Shown here: piece after piece, positions 7,819 through 16,920 of the stretch
Layout of the letters: each line of letters starts with the position of its first letter
How positions within the stretch are numbered: the stretch's first letter is position 1
Source: Hwanghaeella sp.
GTDB taxonomy: Bacteria > Pseudomonadota > Alphaproteobacteria > UBA8366 > Aestuariispiraceae
Length of the DNA: 42,338 nt
Direction: 5' to 3'
Assembly (NCBI GenBank): GCA_028282025.1
Contig: JANQIT010000230.1
Location: forward strand, 1-42,338
Notes under the pieces: model-generated
What the model was told of the DNA's origin: nothing
Seen by the model: only the letters and a program-made list of their open reading frames with translations
Database searches by the model: none
Made by a program: the position numbers and the translations under genes

Positions 7819-9066
7819 CTACTCGTAACGCAGTACTTCGACCGGGTCGAGGCGGGCGGCGCGTCGGGCCGGATAGAGGGAGGCCAGGAAGGAGATCGCC
7901 ACAGCGCCGATCAGCACCAGGGCTGTTTCCGAGGGTTCGATGCGCGCCGGCAGTTCTTCCAGGAAATAGACTTCCGGGTTGAAAAGCTGCACGCCGGTGG
8001 CGCTTTCCAGAATGCCGCGGAAGCTCTCTATGTTCAGCGAGAAGCCGATCCCCAGCGCCGCCCCCAAACCGGTGCCGACGACGCCCACCGAACTGCCCGC
8101 CATGAAAAAGATCCGCAGCATCATGCCCTGGCTGGCCCCCATGGTCCGCATGATGGCGATGCCCCGCGCCTTGTCGTTCACCAACATGACCTGACTGGAG
8201 ATCACGTTGAAGGCGGCGACCGTGATGATCAGGGTGAAGATCAGCAACAGCACATTCTTCTGAACCTGAAGCCATTCGAAGAAACCGGAATTGGCGCGCT
8301 GCCAGTCCATCACCCTTGCCTGGGTTCCGACAATGCCTGCGACCGTCTGGCGGAGCTGCCGGGCCCGATCTGGGTCTTCGATCTGCACTTCCAACGCGGT
8401 GGCCGCGTTCGGGGTGCGGAAGAATTTCTGCGCTTCGGCGAAAGGCATGTAGATGTATGCGCTGTCGTACTCGTACATGCCGACCGCGAAGGCGCCCGCC
8501 ACGATATAGGTCTTCTTGCGGGGTACGGTACCGAAGGCCGATGCGGAGCCTTGCGGCGAAACCAGCGTGATCCGGTCCCCCGCTTCGACCCCCAGCTTGG
8601 CCGCCATGCGCACGCCGATCAGCACCGTGCGCTTGGCTTCGTATGCAGTTAAGGTTTGCGCGGAAATCGATCTTTTCAAAATGTCCCGGCGTAGAAGATC
8701 GTCGCGGCGAACGCCGCGTACAACCGCCCCGGCGGAGCGGTCCCCGGCGATCGCCAGCACCTGCCCTTCCACTACGGGAGCAACCGTCGTCACCCCGTCG
8801 ACTTCGGCAATCGACGCGCCGATGGCGTCGAACACCGGCAGTCCTTGCGGGCTGTACGCGTTGACCGTGATGTGCCCGCCAAGGTCCAGAATGCGGCTTA
8901 GAAGATCGTGCCGGTAGCCGTTGATCACGGCCATCACGATAATCAAGGTCGCGACGCCAAGTGCAATTCCCAACAGAGAAAACCACGCGATGACCGAAAT
9001 GAACCCTTCCTGACGGCGGGCGCGCAGGTATCGAACGGCGATGGTTCTTTCCAGAGTGCCGAACAT
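7819..9066 (-). CDS. lolE: Lipoprotein-releasing ABC transporter permease (distal copy, LolE position)
   Basis: Inner-membrane subunit of the exporter that releases outer-membrane lipoproteins to LolA. It has 415 residues, with one N-terminal helix (residues about 24-48), a large periplasmic domain, and three C-terminal helices, the LolC/LolE/LolF layout. The N-terminus [20 protein letters not shown] is typical. The last region holds the FtsX-like domain (LVNDKARGIAIMRTMGAS). The start shares one base with the lolD stop (TGATG), so translation is coupled. It is strikingly similar to the permease on the other side of lolD, so LolC and LolE labels rest on position only. Confidence 0.88.
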   Translation of the reverse strand: MFGTLERTIAVRYLRARRQEGFISVIAWFSLLGIALGVATLIIVMAVINGYRHDLLSRILDLGGHITVNAYSPQGLPVFDAIGASIAEVDGVTTVAPVVEGQVLAIAGDRSAGAVVRGVRRDDLLRRDILKRSISAQTLTAYEAKRTVLIGVRMAAKLGVEAGDRITLVSPQGSASAFGTVPRKKTYIVAGAFAVGMYEYDSAYIYMPFAEAQKFFRTPNAATALEVQIEDPDRARQLRQTVAGIVGTQARVMDWQRANSGFFEWLQVQKNVLLLIFTLIITVAAFNVISSQVMLVNDKARGIAIMRTMGASQGMMLRIFFMAGSSVGVVGTGLGAALGIGFSLNIESFRGILESATGVQLFNPEVYFLEELPARIEPSETALVLIGAVAISFLASLYPARRAARLDPVEVLRYE

Positions 9067-9746
9067 CAGGCCGCCACAAGTTCCCCGTCGGACAGGGTCA
9101 CGATCCGGTCCATACGGCCGGCGAGCCCCGGGTTATGGGTGGCGATCAGGGCCGCCATTCCACGCTCGCGGACCAGAGACAACAGCAGGTCGAACACGGT
9201 TTCGGAGGTCGCCGGGTCCAGATTGCCGGTCGGTTCGTCGGCCAGCAGGACCAGCGGATTGTTGGCGACCGCCCGGGCGATGGCCACCCGTTGTTGTTCG
9301 CCGCCGGAAAGCCGCGCTGGACGATGGCCGAGACGTGCGCCCAAACCGACGCTTTCCAGTAGAGTGCGGGCCTTGCCCCGGGCATCCCGCTTGGACGCGC
9401 CCATCAGCATCTGCGGCAAGGCGACATTCTCCTCCGCCGAAAATTCCGGCAGCAGGTGATGGAACTGATAAATGAAGCCCAGATGCGCGCGCCGTGCCTC
9501 GGTCCGGGCGTTGTCGTCCATTTGCCCGCAGGACCGGCCTTGCAGCAGAACGTCGCCCCGGTCCGGGTGTTCCAGCAAACCGGCGATATGCAGCAAGGTC
9601 GATTTGCCCGCCCCGCTGGGCGCGACCAGCCCGACCAGTTCGCCGCCGGCGATTTCAAGATTGGCGTCTTTCAAGACCTCCAGCGGCGCGCCCAGCCCGG
9701 TATAGGTGCGTCCCACCTGGGACAGGGTCAGAACGGGATCAGGCAT
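9066..9746 (-). CDS. lolD: Lipoprotein-releasing ABC transporter ATP-binding protein
   Basis: Cytoplasmic ATPase of the Lol exporter, 226 residues. Visible motifs are Walker [10 protein letters not shown] near residue 42, the Q-loop in [12 protein letters not shown], the ABC signature LSGGEQQR, Walker [13 protein letters not shown] and the switch His in LIATHNP. The FHHLLPEF stretch is typical of LolD within the MacB/LolD group. It overlaps the upstream permease gene by 8 bases and the downstream one by 1 base, so the three genes form a compact coupled unit. Confidence 0.93.
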   Translation of the reverse strand: MPDPVLTLSQVGRTYTGLGAPLEVLKDANLEIAGGELVGLVAPSGAGKSTLLHIAGLLEHPDRGDVLLQGRSCGQMDDNARTEARRAHLGFIYQFHHLLPEFSAEENVALPQMLMGASKRDARGKARTLLESVGLGARLGHRPARLSGGEQQRVAIARAVANNPLVLLADEPTGNLDPATSETVFDLLLSLVRERGMAALIATHNPGLAGRMDRIVTLSDGELVAA

Positions 9747-10983
9747 AGCGCAGCACCTCTACCGGATCCAGGCTCGCCGCCCGCCAAGCCGGATAAATCG
9801 ACGCCAGGAAGGAAAGCCCCAAGGCGATGGCGATAATCAACACGGTCTCCTGTGCATCCATGACCGCCGGCAGATTCGCCAGGAACCGGATTTCGGCGTC
9901 GAACAGGCCCCCGCCCGCGCCTTCGATCCAACCCCGCAGCGTTTCCATGTGCGTGGCGAAGGCAACGCCGATGGCGGCCCCCACCGTTGTGCCCACGATA
10001 CCGACGGAACTGCCGGTGATGAAGAACACACGCAGGACCGTTGCGCGGCTGGCCCCCATGGTGCGCAGGATGGCGACGCCGCTCGCCTTCTCATTCACCA
10101 GCATGATCTGGCTGGAGACGATGTTGAACGCCGCCACCATGACGATCAGGGTCAAGAGCAGGAAGGTGACCACGCGTTCCACCTGCAATGCGCCATAAAT
10201 GCTGGCATTGGCCTGTTGCCAGTCCAGCACCTCCAGACCGTCGCCCACGGTTCCCCGAACCCGGTCGGTCAAGGGAAGCGCCGCCTCCGCCGTTTCGGTG
10301 AGGACGACCAGGCCGCTCGCCGCGTCCGGATACCGGAAATAGCGTTGCGCCTGATCCAGCGGCATATAGATGAAACTGTTGTCGTATTCCGCCATGCCGA
10401 CATTGAAGACCCCGGCAATCGGAAAGGACCGCAGACGCGCCGTGGCGCCCTGCTGCTGGGATACCGACCCGGGCGAGACGAACGACAGCGTTGTTCCCAC
10501 CCGAAGCCCCAGGCGCGCCGCCATGCGATGCCCGACCAGCACCCCCTCTCCCGCGTCGAACCGGGTCAGTGCCGGGGCGGAAACCGCGTTGTTCAACAGC
10601 GCCCGTCCTCTGAAATCTTCGGCGCGGATACCGCGCACCACCGCGCCGGTTGAAACGCCGTTGGCGCTGGCCAGGACCTGCCCTTCGACGATGGGTGTTA
10701 CGGAAACCACCCCGTCAATCGCCCTGATCTTCTGCGCTAGGCCGTCAAAGCCGGGGATTCCCGTGCGTTCGTGGGCGCTGACGGCGATATGGCCGTTCAC
10801 GCCCAGGATGCGGGTCAGAAGATCCGCGCGCAGCCCGTTCATAACCGCCATGACGATGATCAGGGTCGCCACGCCAAGCGCGATCCCGATCAGGGAAAAC
10901 CAACCGATGACGGAAATATACCCTTCCTGCCGCCGGGACCGCAGATAGCGAAGGGCGACAAGCCTTTCCAGCGGTCCGAACAC
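9739..10983 (-). CDS. lolC: Lipoprotein-releasing ABC transporter permease (proximal copy, LolC position)
   Basis: Second permease of the lipoprotein exporter, 414 residues, same topology as its partner: an N-terminal helix, a periplasmic domain with QATARLRSF-type loop sequence, then three helices with [18 protein letters not shown]. The start is GTG at 10983, 5 bases after the proS stop, with no clear Shine-Dalgarno, so it probably relies on coupling to proS. Over the first 70 residues it is about 70% identical to the other permease by my count, far above what is expected between E. coli LolC and LolE. Confidence 0.88.
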   Translation of the reverse strand: MFGPLERLVALRYLRSRRQEGYISVIGWFSLIGIALGVATLIIVMAVMNGLRADLLTRILGVNGHIAVSAHERTGIPGFDGLAQKIRAIDGVVSVTPIVEGQVLASANGVSTGAVVRGIRAEDFRGRALLNNAVSAPALTRFDAGEGVLVGHRMAARLGLRVGTTLSFVSPGSVSQQQGATARLRSFPIAGVFNVGMAEYDNSFIYMPLDQAQRYFRYPDAASGLVVLTETAEAALPLTDRVRGTVGDGLEVLDWQQANASIYGALQVERVVTFLLLTLIVMVAAFNIVSSQIMLVNEKASGVAILRTMGASRATVLRVFFITGSSVGIVGTTVGAAIGVAFATHMETLRGWIEGAGGGLFDAEIRFLANLPAVMDAQETVLIIAIALGLSFLASIYPAWRAASLDPVEVLRYA

Positions 10984-10988
10984 GGCGG

Positions 10989-12332
10989 TTAGGCCGCCAG
11001 CTTCGCCAGGGCGGCTTCCGCGGACAGTTCTTCCCTTTCGCCGGTCTTGCGGTTCTTCATCTCCACGAAACCGCCTTTCACGCCTTTCGGGCCGACGATG
11101 ATCTGCCAGGGGATGCCGATCAGATCCATGTCGGAGAATTTAACCCCCGCGCGTTCCTCCCGGTCGTCATAGATCACTTCGACGCCGGCGGCCTGGAACT
11201 TGGCGTAGAGATCCTCGCAAACGCCGTCGGTCCCCTCGTCGCCCTGACGCAGATTGATCAGCGCGACCTTGAAGGGGGCGACCGCCTCCGGCCAGACGAT
11301 GCCGTTTTCGTCGTGACAGGCTTCGATGATGCCGCCCGCCAGACGCGATACGCCGACACCGTAGGACCCCATCTGAACATCGACCTGTTCCCCCTGAGAG
11401 GTGGTGACCGACGCGCCCAGCGGCTTCGAATACTTATCGGCGAAGAAGAAGATATGGCCGACCTCGATTCCACGGGCGGTCACCCGCCGGTCCTCCGGCA
11501 CTTCCGCCTCGAAGGCGGCTGTATCGTGTTGTTCGTCAGTCGCCGCATAGGGCGCGGTTACGCTGTCCACCAGCGCCTGAACGGCGGCCGGATCGGACAG
11601 GTTGACATCGGTTTCGGTCAGATCGTGCTCCAACAGGGACTTGTCGCAGAACACCTCGCTCTCGCCCGTATCGGCCAGGATGATGAATTCGTGGCTCATG
11701 TCGCCGCCGATGGGGCCGGTATCCGCCGCCATCGGGATCGCCTGCAGACCCATGCGGGAATAAGTGCGCAGATAGGCGATGAACTGCTTGTTGTAGGAAT
11801 GCCGGCCCGCCTCCGCATCCAGGTCGAAGGAATAGGCGTCCTTCATCAGGAATTCCCGGCCGCGCATCACGCCGAACCGGGGCCGCACCTCGTCTCGGAA
11901 CTTCCACTGGATGTGATACATCATCAGCGGAACGTTCTTATAGCTTTTGGCGTGTTCGGCGAAGATGTCGGTAATCATCTCCTCGTTGGTCGGGCCGAAC
12001 AGCATGTCCCGCTCGTGCCGGTCGGTGATTCTCAGCATCTCCTTGCCGTAATCGTCATAGCGCCCGGACTTGCGCCACAGGTCGGCGGACTGGATGGTCG
12101 GCATCAGGATTTCGTGCGCGCCGATACGGTCCTGCTCTTCGCGGACGATCTGCTCGATTTTCTTCAGGACCCGAAAGCCCAGGGGAAGCCAGCTGTAAAT
12201 CCCCGCGCTTTCCTGGCGAATCATTCCAGACCGCAACATCAGTCGGTGCGAAACGATTTGGGCGTCCGCCGGATCGTCGCGCATCGTCGGCATGAAATAG
12301 GTGGATACCCGGACGGCGGGGGACAGACGCAT
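10989..12332 (-). CDS. proS: Prolyl-tRNA synthetase, short form without editing insertion
   Basis: Class II aminoacyl-tRNA synthetase charging tRNA-Pro, 447 residues. Class II motifs are recognisable: [13 protein letters not shown] and [13 protein letters not shown] near motif 1, [25 protein letters not shown] for motif 2, and [16 protein letters not shown] for motif 3. The HxGH-like anticodon-binding domain follows ([23 protein letters not shown]). It lacks the ~180-residue editing insertion between motifs 2 and 3 seen in E. coli ProS, as is normal in alphaproteobacteria. Start ATG at 12332 has AGAGG 6 bases upstream; the N-terminus carries about eight extra residues before the usual YFMPT. 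It leads directly into lolC with a 5-base gap. Confidence 0.96.
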   Translation of the reverse strand: MRLSPAVRVSTYFMPTMRDDPADAQIVSHRLMLRSGMIRQESAGIYSWLPLGFRVLKKIEQIVREEQDRIGAHEILMPTIQSADLWRKSGRYDDYGKEMLRITDRHERDMLFGPTNEEMITDIFAEHAKSYKNVPLMMYHIQWKFRDEVRPRFGVMRGREFLMKDAYSFDLDAEAGRHSYNKQFIAYLRTYSRMGLQAIPMAADTGPIGGDMSHEFIILADTGESEVFCDKSLLEHDLTETDVNLSDPAAVQALVDSVTAPYAATDEQHDTAAFEAEVPEDRRVTARGIEVGHIFFFADKYSKPLGASVTTSQGEQVDVQMGSYGVGVSRLAGGIIEACHDENGIVWPEAVAPFKVALINLRQGDEGTDGVCEDLYAKFQAAGVEVIYDDREERAGVKFSDMDLIGIPWQIIVGPKGVKGGFVEMKNRKTGEREELSAEAALAKLAA

Positions 12333-12423
12333 CTTGAACCTCTATTGGAGAAATTACCGTTGCTGCAAGGCGCGCGGACTTTAAGGAAACCTGCCCATCC
12401 TGTCCACGTTTACGGCGCGGCGT

Positions 12424-12948
12424 TCAGTCCAAAAAACCTGCGGCGCGGCACTGCTTTTCAATCTCTGCAAGCACCGGGTTTTGCAGCGGCCTGCCATTCA
12501 GGGTCAATTCGTTCTTCAGGATGTCGAATCGAATCCGCCCCACGCTGACCTGACTGTTGGCGAAATCGTTGGGGTCCAGGCCGGTATTGCCGAGTGGATT
12601 GAAGGCAAGGTCGAATTCTATGACGGTTGGTGTCACCAGCGCGTAGCCGGACGGCAGGTCCGCCGGGACGACCGGCTTGCCGCGCACGTCGATGCCGGGG
12701 CGGTAGGCGACATCGCCGCGCGGTTTGTGCGCCACGATGGCGCGGCGGCAATCCCGTTCGGAAATCTGCAGGGTCAGCGTTCCGGGTTTGCGGGGCGGCC
12801 TTGGATTTGCCGCGTCGCCCTGGTTCGTGAAAGGGTTCTCCGATTCCTGCTGCGCGGCCTGCGCGAATTGCCAAGCGCGGGAGTCGGCTTTCGCCGGGCT
12901 GAGCGACGCCGCCAGGACAAAGGCGATCAAGGGCAAGGTGCGTATCAT
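12424..12948 (-). CDS. Secreted protein of unknown function
   Basis: A 174-residue protein with a clear Sec signal peptide (MIRTLPLIAFVLAASLSPAKA, cleaved near residue 21). A low-complexity linker rich in Gln, Asn and Pro follows (about residues 28-55), then a compact domain of about 110 residues starting TLTLQISERDCRRA and ending with KQCRAAGFLD. Two cysteines (in RDCRR and KQCRA) could form a disulfide in the periplasm. Repeated valine/isoleucine strands suggest a beta-rich fold. I recall similar proteins in Rhodospirillales but cannot name a family. It lies 91 bases ahead of proS and may be cotranscribed with it. Confidence 0.75.
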   Translation of the reverse strand: MIRTLPLIAFVLAASLSPAKADSRAWQFAQAAQQESENPFTNQGDAANPRPPRKPGTLTLQISERDCRRAIVAHKPRGDVAYRPGIDVRGKPVVPADLPSGYALVTPTVIEFDLAFNPLGNTGLDPNDFANSQVSVGRIRFDILKNELTLNGRPLQNPVLAEIEKQCRAAGFLD

Positions 12949-13023
12949 CGGGATGGCGTCCGCTGTAGTGCTTCCCTCACCCTATCATCTTCCGTGCCAG
13001 AACCCGAAGACCACAGAAAACGC

Positions 13024-13051
13024 GTGACAAACCCGGATCCTGCGGTACATT
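13024..13051 (+). promoter_or_regulatory. Candidate plus-strand promoter of a small RNA
   Basis: GTGACA (13024-13029) and TACATT (13046-13051) are separated by 16 bases and resemble -35 and -10 boxes (5 of 6 and 4 of 6 matches). It is one of the few plus-strand signals in the window, and a strong terminator lies about 150 bases downstream with no open reading frame of note between them. Confidence 0.4.
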
Positions 13052-13057
13052 CTTCCG

Positions 13058-13208
13058 CATGCACGGCTCGACGAAGAAGCCGGCCTAAGTTCAAGGGGGA
13101 AACCTGGAGGGTACATCTGCTGCGGTCGTAATGTCGGCCTAGGCGGCGGATTAAGAAACGACGACATTGAAGAAAAAGCGGAGGGCTTTCCTCCGCTTTT
13201 TCTTTTTT
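13058..13208 (+). ncRNA. Candidate small RNA gene, about 150 nt
   Basis: Between a plausible promoter ending at 13051 and a perfect terminator ending at 13208, the plus strand encodes no convincing protein: the only start (ATG at 13059) stops after nine codons. The predicted transcript has a 7-bp perfect stem, AATGTCG (13130-13136) with CGACATT (13162-13168), just before the terminator. The part around 13088-13126 is purine-rich and unpaired by eye. Both neighbouring genes run on the minus strand and away from it, so the plus-strand terminator otherwise has no gene to serve. I could not match it to 6S, SRP, tmRNA or a known alphaproteobacterial RNA family. Confidence 0.4.
13172..13208 (+). 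terminator. Strong intrinsic terminator, usable in both directions
   Basis: Bases 13172-13184 (GAAAAAGCGGAGG) pair perfectly over 13 bp with 13190-13202 around a 5-base loop, and the plus strand continues with six T (13203-13208). On the minus strand the stem ends in CTTTTTCTT, so it also ends the tag operon, whose last stop is 20 bases away at 13229. Confidence 0.9.
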
Positions 13209-13228
13209 GCCGCGATGCTCTGACAGGC

Positions 13229-13783
13229 TCACTGCCAGAAGTCGGCCGGAACCTCCATCCAGGGCGGGTTCAATTTGGCGATGTCCGCGAAGACCGGGCA
13301 ATCTTCGCGGTGCGCGCCCGGGAGATAGCCGATGGACATCAGGAACTCGCCGGTGATTTCTCCGCCTGTGAATTTGAAAGTCTTGCGGAAGAGTTTCACC
13401 CATTCCTGCTTAGTCAGGGGATGGTGCGCCGCAATCCAGCCGGCGAAACCGCCGTGGCTCTGCCGGAAACCCCGGATCACGCCCGCATTGTGGATCGCCG
13501 CGTTCACTTTCAGCTTGTTGCGGATGATCCCCTCGTCCGACAGCAGCCGCTCGCGATCTATTTCCGTATAGGCGGCGACCTTGTCCACATCGAACCCGTC
13601 ATAGGCGCGCGCGAACCCATTCCGCTTGCGCAGCATCAGCCCCCAATTCAAACCGGCCTGATTGATCTCCAGGATCAGCCGTTCGAACAGTCTGGCTTCG
13701 TCGCGCTCCGGGAAGCCGTATTCGGTGTCGTGATACGGCCCGTGCAACGGGTCGCCGATGGCGTAATCGCAGTAACTGGACAT
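13229..13783 (-). CDS. tag: DNA-3-methyladenine glycosylase I
   Basis: Base-excision repair enzyme that removes 3-methyladenine from alkylated DNA, 184 residues. The family zinc site is present: Cys5, His18 (in YHDTEYG), His158 and Cys162 (in GAHREDC). Other family segments are LILEINQAGLNW, which holds the catalytic-pocket Glu, GIIRNKLKVNAAIHNA, and FKFTGGEITGEFLMSIGYLPG. The start ATG at 13783 lies 6 bases after the DUF1467 stop, so it is in the rnj-mce operon. The gene is followed by a strong terminator. Confidence 0.93.
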   Translation of the reverse strand: MSSYCDYAIGDPLHGPYHDTEYGFPERDEARLFERLILEINQAGLNWGLMLRKRNGFARAYDGFDVDKVAAYTEIDRERLLSDEGIIRNKLKVNAAIHNAGVIRGFRQSHGGFAGWIAAHHPLTKQEWVKLFRKTFKFTGGEITGEFLMSIGYLPGAHREDCPVFADIAKLNPPWMEVPADFWQ

Positions 13784-13789
13784 GGCTCT

Positions 13790-14023
13790 CTACGTTCGGA
13801 ACGAAATCCAACCGCTATCCTGAATGAAATAGTAGGCGACGAACAGAACGATGGAGACCCCGGTGGTGATCGCCGCCTTCCGCCACAGACGCGGGCGTTC
13901 CGGGGCGCTGTCCGCATGGCCGACTTCAACATGTTCGGGCGGACGGTTTCCATGCGGCAGGACGATGAAAAACACGAGCCACCAGATGATGATGAAAATG
14001 ACGATACCGGAGACGATACCCAT
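13790..14023 (-). CDS. DUF1467 family small membrane protein
   Basis: A 77-residue protein with two transmembrane helices (about residues 3-23 and 50-70). The first begins with GIVIFIIIWWLVFFIVLPHG, the typical DUF1467 pattern of Trp-Trp within the first helix followed by a Pro. A polar cytoplasmic or periplasmic loop of about 25 residues separates the helices. The family is found in alphaproteobacteria next to mce and rnj, as here. Function is unknown. Gap to mce is 5 bases. Confidence 0.82.
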   Translation of the reverse strand: MGIVSGIVIFIIIWWLVFFIVLPHGNRPPEHVEVGHADSAPERPRLWRKAAITTGVSIVLFVAYYFIQDSGWISFRT

Positions 14024-14028
14024 GGCGC

Positions 14029-14433
14029 CTAGACCTGTTCCAATTCAACCAGGGTGCCCATGAAGTCCTTCGGATGGAGGAACAGGACGGGCTTGTTGTG
14101 CGCGCCGATTTTCGGTTCCCCGTCGCCGAGCACGCGCATGCCGTCCGCTTCCAGCCTGTCGCGGGCGGCGATAATGTCATCCACCTCGTAACAGACATGG
14201 TGCATACCGCCCGACGGGTTCTTGGCCAAGAATCCGGCGATGGGCGAGTTCTCGCCCAGCGGGTGCAAAAGCTCGATCTTGGTGTTCGGCAAGTTTACGA
14301 ACACCGTGGTCACACCGTGTTCGGGCAGGTCGATCGGATCGGAGACGTTTGCGCCAAGCGTTCCGCGGTATGTCCGCGCCCCCTCTTCCAAGTCGGGCAC
14401 GACGATGGCCACATGGTTCAAATTTCCGATCAT
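14029..14433 (-). CDS. mce: Methylmalonyl-CoA epimerase
   Basis: Interconverts the R and S forms of methylmalonyl-CoA in propionyl-CoA metabolism. It has 134 residues in a glyoxalase/VOC fold. The metal site is visible: His in NHVAIVVPD, then IELLHPLGE, then MHHVCYEVDD, with the final Glu in FMGTLVELEQV. The start ATG at 14433 has AAAGGA 9 bases upstream. It lies 16 bases after rnj. Confidence 0.94.
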   Translation of the reverse strand: MIGNLNHVAIVVPDLEEGARTYRGTLGANVSDPIDLPEHGVTTVFVNLPNTKIELLHPLGENSPIAGFLAKNPSGGMHHVCYEVDDIIAARDRLEADGMRVLGDGEPKIGAHNKPVLFLHPKDFMGTLVELEQV

Positions 14434-14449
14434 CGGATCTGTCCTTTCT

Positions 14450-16126
14450 TCAGACGCGCAGCAGGTGGACGCTGACCGGCGGCCGTTTACCTGTCAACGC
14501 CTGCAACTCGCGGCGCAACGCCACACGGATGGATTCCGAAAGCTGCCCGTCGTCCTTGCGGGTGCGCCCGTTGGCGCGCGCCACCGCGCGTTCCACCGTC
14601 TGGACCAAGCCGTCACGGTCCCGGTCCGTTTGATCGAACAGACCGAACACCGTGACTTCCACGTTCGCCACCTGTTGACCCTTTCCGTCGACCGCGACGC
14701 TGGCCACCGCGCAGCCGTTCCAGGCCACGCGTCTGCGTTCCCGAATGCCTTCGCTGTCATAGGGAACAAGCCTGTCGCCATCCAGCGCCAGACGGCCGGC
14801 ATAGACCTCGTCGATGACCTGAACGCCATCCTCCTTGGTCAGGCGCATGACGTCGCCGTTGAAAGACACCAGCGTGTGCGGCACCTGGCACTCCCTGGCC
14901 AGTTCCGCATGGGCGGTCAGATGCCGGATCTCGCCATGGACCGGAATGGCGATCTGCGGACGGATCCACTGATACATCTGGGTCAGTTCCCCCCGGTTCG
15001 GGTGCCCGGAGGTGTGGATTTCGTGTTCGCGCGCCGTGATTACCCGGCACCCCAACTCGGTCAACTGGTTCTGTACCCGGGCGATGCCGACCTCGTTCCC
15101 GGGAATCTCGCGGCTGGAGAAGATGACCGCGTCGCCTTCCTCCAGAGAGATTGTCTGATGATCGTCACGGGCGATCCGGCTCAAGGCCGCCCGCGGCTCG
15201 CCCTGGCTCCCTGTACAGATCAGAAGCACGCGCTCCGGCGGCAGCGCGGCGGCCTCTTCTTCCGACAGGAAGGGCGGGATGTCCTGCAGATAGCCCGTTT
15301 CCCGGGCCGCTTCCGTCATCCGGTGCAGGGAACGTCCGATAAGGGCGACATGCCGCCCGTTCTCCAGGCCGGCCTTCGCCGCGCTCTCGATCCGCGCGAT
15401 GTTGGAAGAGAAACAGGCGACGGCGACCCGGCCCTCCAGCGTTGAGATCAGATCGGCCAGATTGTCGCGAACATCGCCCTCCGACCCCGACCAGCCGGGA
15501 TTGAGGGCGTTCGTACTGTCGCAGACCATGGCGAGAATGCCGTCTTCGCCCGCCTTGATCAGCGCCGCCTCGTCCGTGTTCGGACCGACGATGGGGTCCG
15601 GGTCCAGTTTCCAGTCGCCGGTATGCATCACCGCCCCGGCGGCGCAGCGGATGATCAGCGCGTTCGGTTCGGGAATCGAATGGGTCAGGGTGATAAGCTC
15701 AATGTCGAACGGGTCCAGCGCGACATGGCCGGACATCGGAATCTCAATGATCCGGGGAATCGCCTCCCCGTTCTCGGCCATCTTGCGGCGCAGCACTTCG
15801 GCGGTGAAAGGCGTTGCGTAGATCGGACAGTCGTAATCTTCCCAAAGATACTGAACAGCGCCCAGATGATCTTCGTGCGCGTGCGTCAGAACCAGCCCGA
15901 CCAGATCCCGACGCCGCTCCTCGATAAAGGCCGGGTCCGGCATGATCACATCGACGCCCGGTATATGCCCGTCGTCGAAACTGATCCCCAGATCCACCAT
16001 CAGCCATTTGCCCGCATGGCCGTACAGATTGAGGTTCATCCCGATTTCGCCGGTTCCCCCCAGCGGCAGAAAAATGATCTCCTCGGAACCGGGAACGCCG
16101 GTCTCCTGATATCCCGAAACACTCAC
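14450..16126 (-). CDS. rnj: Ribonuclease J
   Basis: Metallo-beta-lactamase-fold ribonuclease with 5' exonuclease and endonuclease activity, acting in rRNA maturation and mRNA decay; 558 residues. The zinc ligands are in LTHAHEDHLGAV (His82, His84, Asp86, His87) and later GAVMHTGDWKLD. The beta-CASP region has VCDSTNA, CFSSNIARIES and ICTGSQGEPRAAL, followed by HTSGHPNRGELTQMYQWIRP and IPVHGEIRHL. Start is GTG at 16126 with AAGGCGG upstream. The conserved neighbours coaX, mce and DUF1467 agree with the alphaproteobacterial cluster. Confidence 0.95.
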   Translation of the reverse strand: MSVSGYQETGVPGSEEIIFLPLGGTGEIGMNLNLYGHAGKWLMVDLGISFDDGHIPGVDVIMPDPAFIEERRRDLVGLVLTHAHEDHLGAVQYLWEDYDCPIYATPFTAEVLRRKMAENGEAIPRIIEIPMSGHVALDPFDIELITLTHSIPEPNALIIRCAAGAVMHTGDWKLDPDPIVGPNTDEAALIKAGEDGILAMVCDSTNALNPGWSGSEGDVRDNLADLISTLEGRVAVACFSSNIARIESAAKAGLENGRHVALIGRSLHRMTEAARETGYLQDIPPFLSEEEAAALPPERVLLICTGSQGEPRAALSRIARDDHQTISLEEGDAVIFSSREIPGNEVGIARVQNQLTELGCRVITAREHEIHTSGHPNRGELTQMYQWIRPQIAIPVHGEIRHLTAHAELARECQVPHTLVSFNGDVMRLTKEDGVQVIDEVYAGRLALDGDRLVPYDSEGIRERRRVAWNGCAVASVAVDGKGQQVANVEVTVFGLFDQTDRDRDGLVQTVERAVARANGRTRKDDGQLSESIRVALRRELQALTGKRPPVSVHLLRV

Positions 16127-16151
16127 TGAAAACCGCCTTCTTATTTTATCG

Positions 16152-16919
16152 TCAATTATTTCGCTTAAATATCTCTACCAGCCCGGCAAGAATAAGCGCA
16201 GGCTCGGTCTTGTGGATGGCGGGTGTTGCGTCGGCAAATAAGGCGCTCAGCCCGCCTGTTGCAATCACTTTCATCGGTTCGCCGAATTCCTGCTGGATGC
16301 GCGCCGTCATCCCCTCGATCATCGAAAGATACCCCCAATAGACGCCGGACTGCATGGCGGGCACGGTGGCCTTGCCGATCACGCTTTCCGGCCGCGCGAT
16401 GTCGACGCGCGGCAACTGCCGGCCGGCCATGTGGAGTGCTTCGACCGAGTTGTGAACGCCCGGCGCCAGGACGCCGCCGCAGAAATTGCCGTTGGCGTCT
16501 GCAATGTCGAAAGAGGTCGCTGTTCCGAAATCCAACACCATCAGCGGACCGCCATAATGGGTATGGGCGGCGATCACCCCGACAAGCCGGTCCGCGCCGA
16601 CCTGTTCCGGGCGGTCGATCAGGATTTCTATACCCAGTTCCGTGCCCGGTTCCTTTACCACCAGCGTCCGGCCCGGCACATAGCGGTCGCACAGGCGCTT
16701 CAGGTTGAACAGCGTCTCGGGCACCACGCTGGCGATGATGCTTGCCTCTATGACATCGAAGGAAAGATCGCTCAGTTTCAGAAGCTGGCTCAGCCAGACG
16801 GCGTATTCATCCGCCGTGCGCTTCGGGTCGTTGCCGCAGCGCCAGCTTCCGATCTGCTCATCCCCACGATAGACGGCGAAGACGACATTCGTATTTCCGG
16901 AGTCGATCACTAGCAGCAT
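16152..16919 (-). CDS. coaX: Type III pantothenate kinase
   Basis: First step of coenzyme A synthesis, phosphorylating pantothenate; 255 residues. It has the ASKHA-fold motifs of CoaX: VIDSGNTNVVFAV (Asp6, Gly8-Thr10), GADRLVGVIAAH, VLDFGTATSFDI and VIATGGLSALFA. The start ATG at 16919 has AAGGAG 7 bases upstream. It is separated from birA by one base. Confidence 0.95.
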   Translation of the reverse strand: MLLVIDSGNTNVVFAVYRGDEQIGSWRCGNDPKRTADEYAVWLSQLLKLSDLSFDVIEASIIASVVPETLFNLKRLCDRYVPGRTLVVKEPGTELGIEILIDRPEQVGADRLVGVIAAHTHYGGPLMVLDFGTATSFDIADANGNFCGGVLAPGVHNSVEALHMAGRQLPRVDIARPESVIGKATVPAMQSGVYWGYLSMIEGMTARIQQEFGEPMKVIATGGLSALFADATPAIHKTEPALILAGLVEIFKRNN

Positions 16920-16920
16920 T

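Noticed and set aside
10989-12332. Truncated ProS
   Set aside because: The missing editing insertion is normal for the alphaproteobacterial short form; all class II motifs are present.
13058-13208. 6S RNA or SRP RNA identity for the candidate small RNA
   Set aside because: It lacks the SRP tetraloop domain, and only a few bases resemble the 3' part of E. coli 6S; the neighbours are also not the usual ones.
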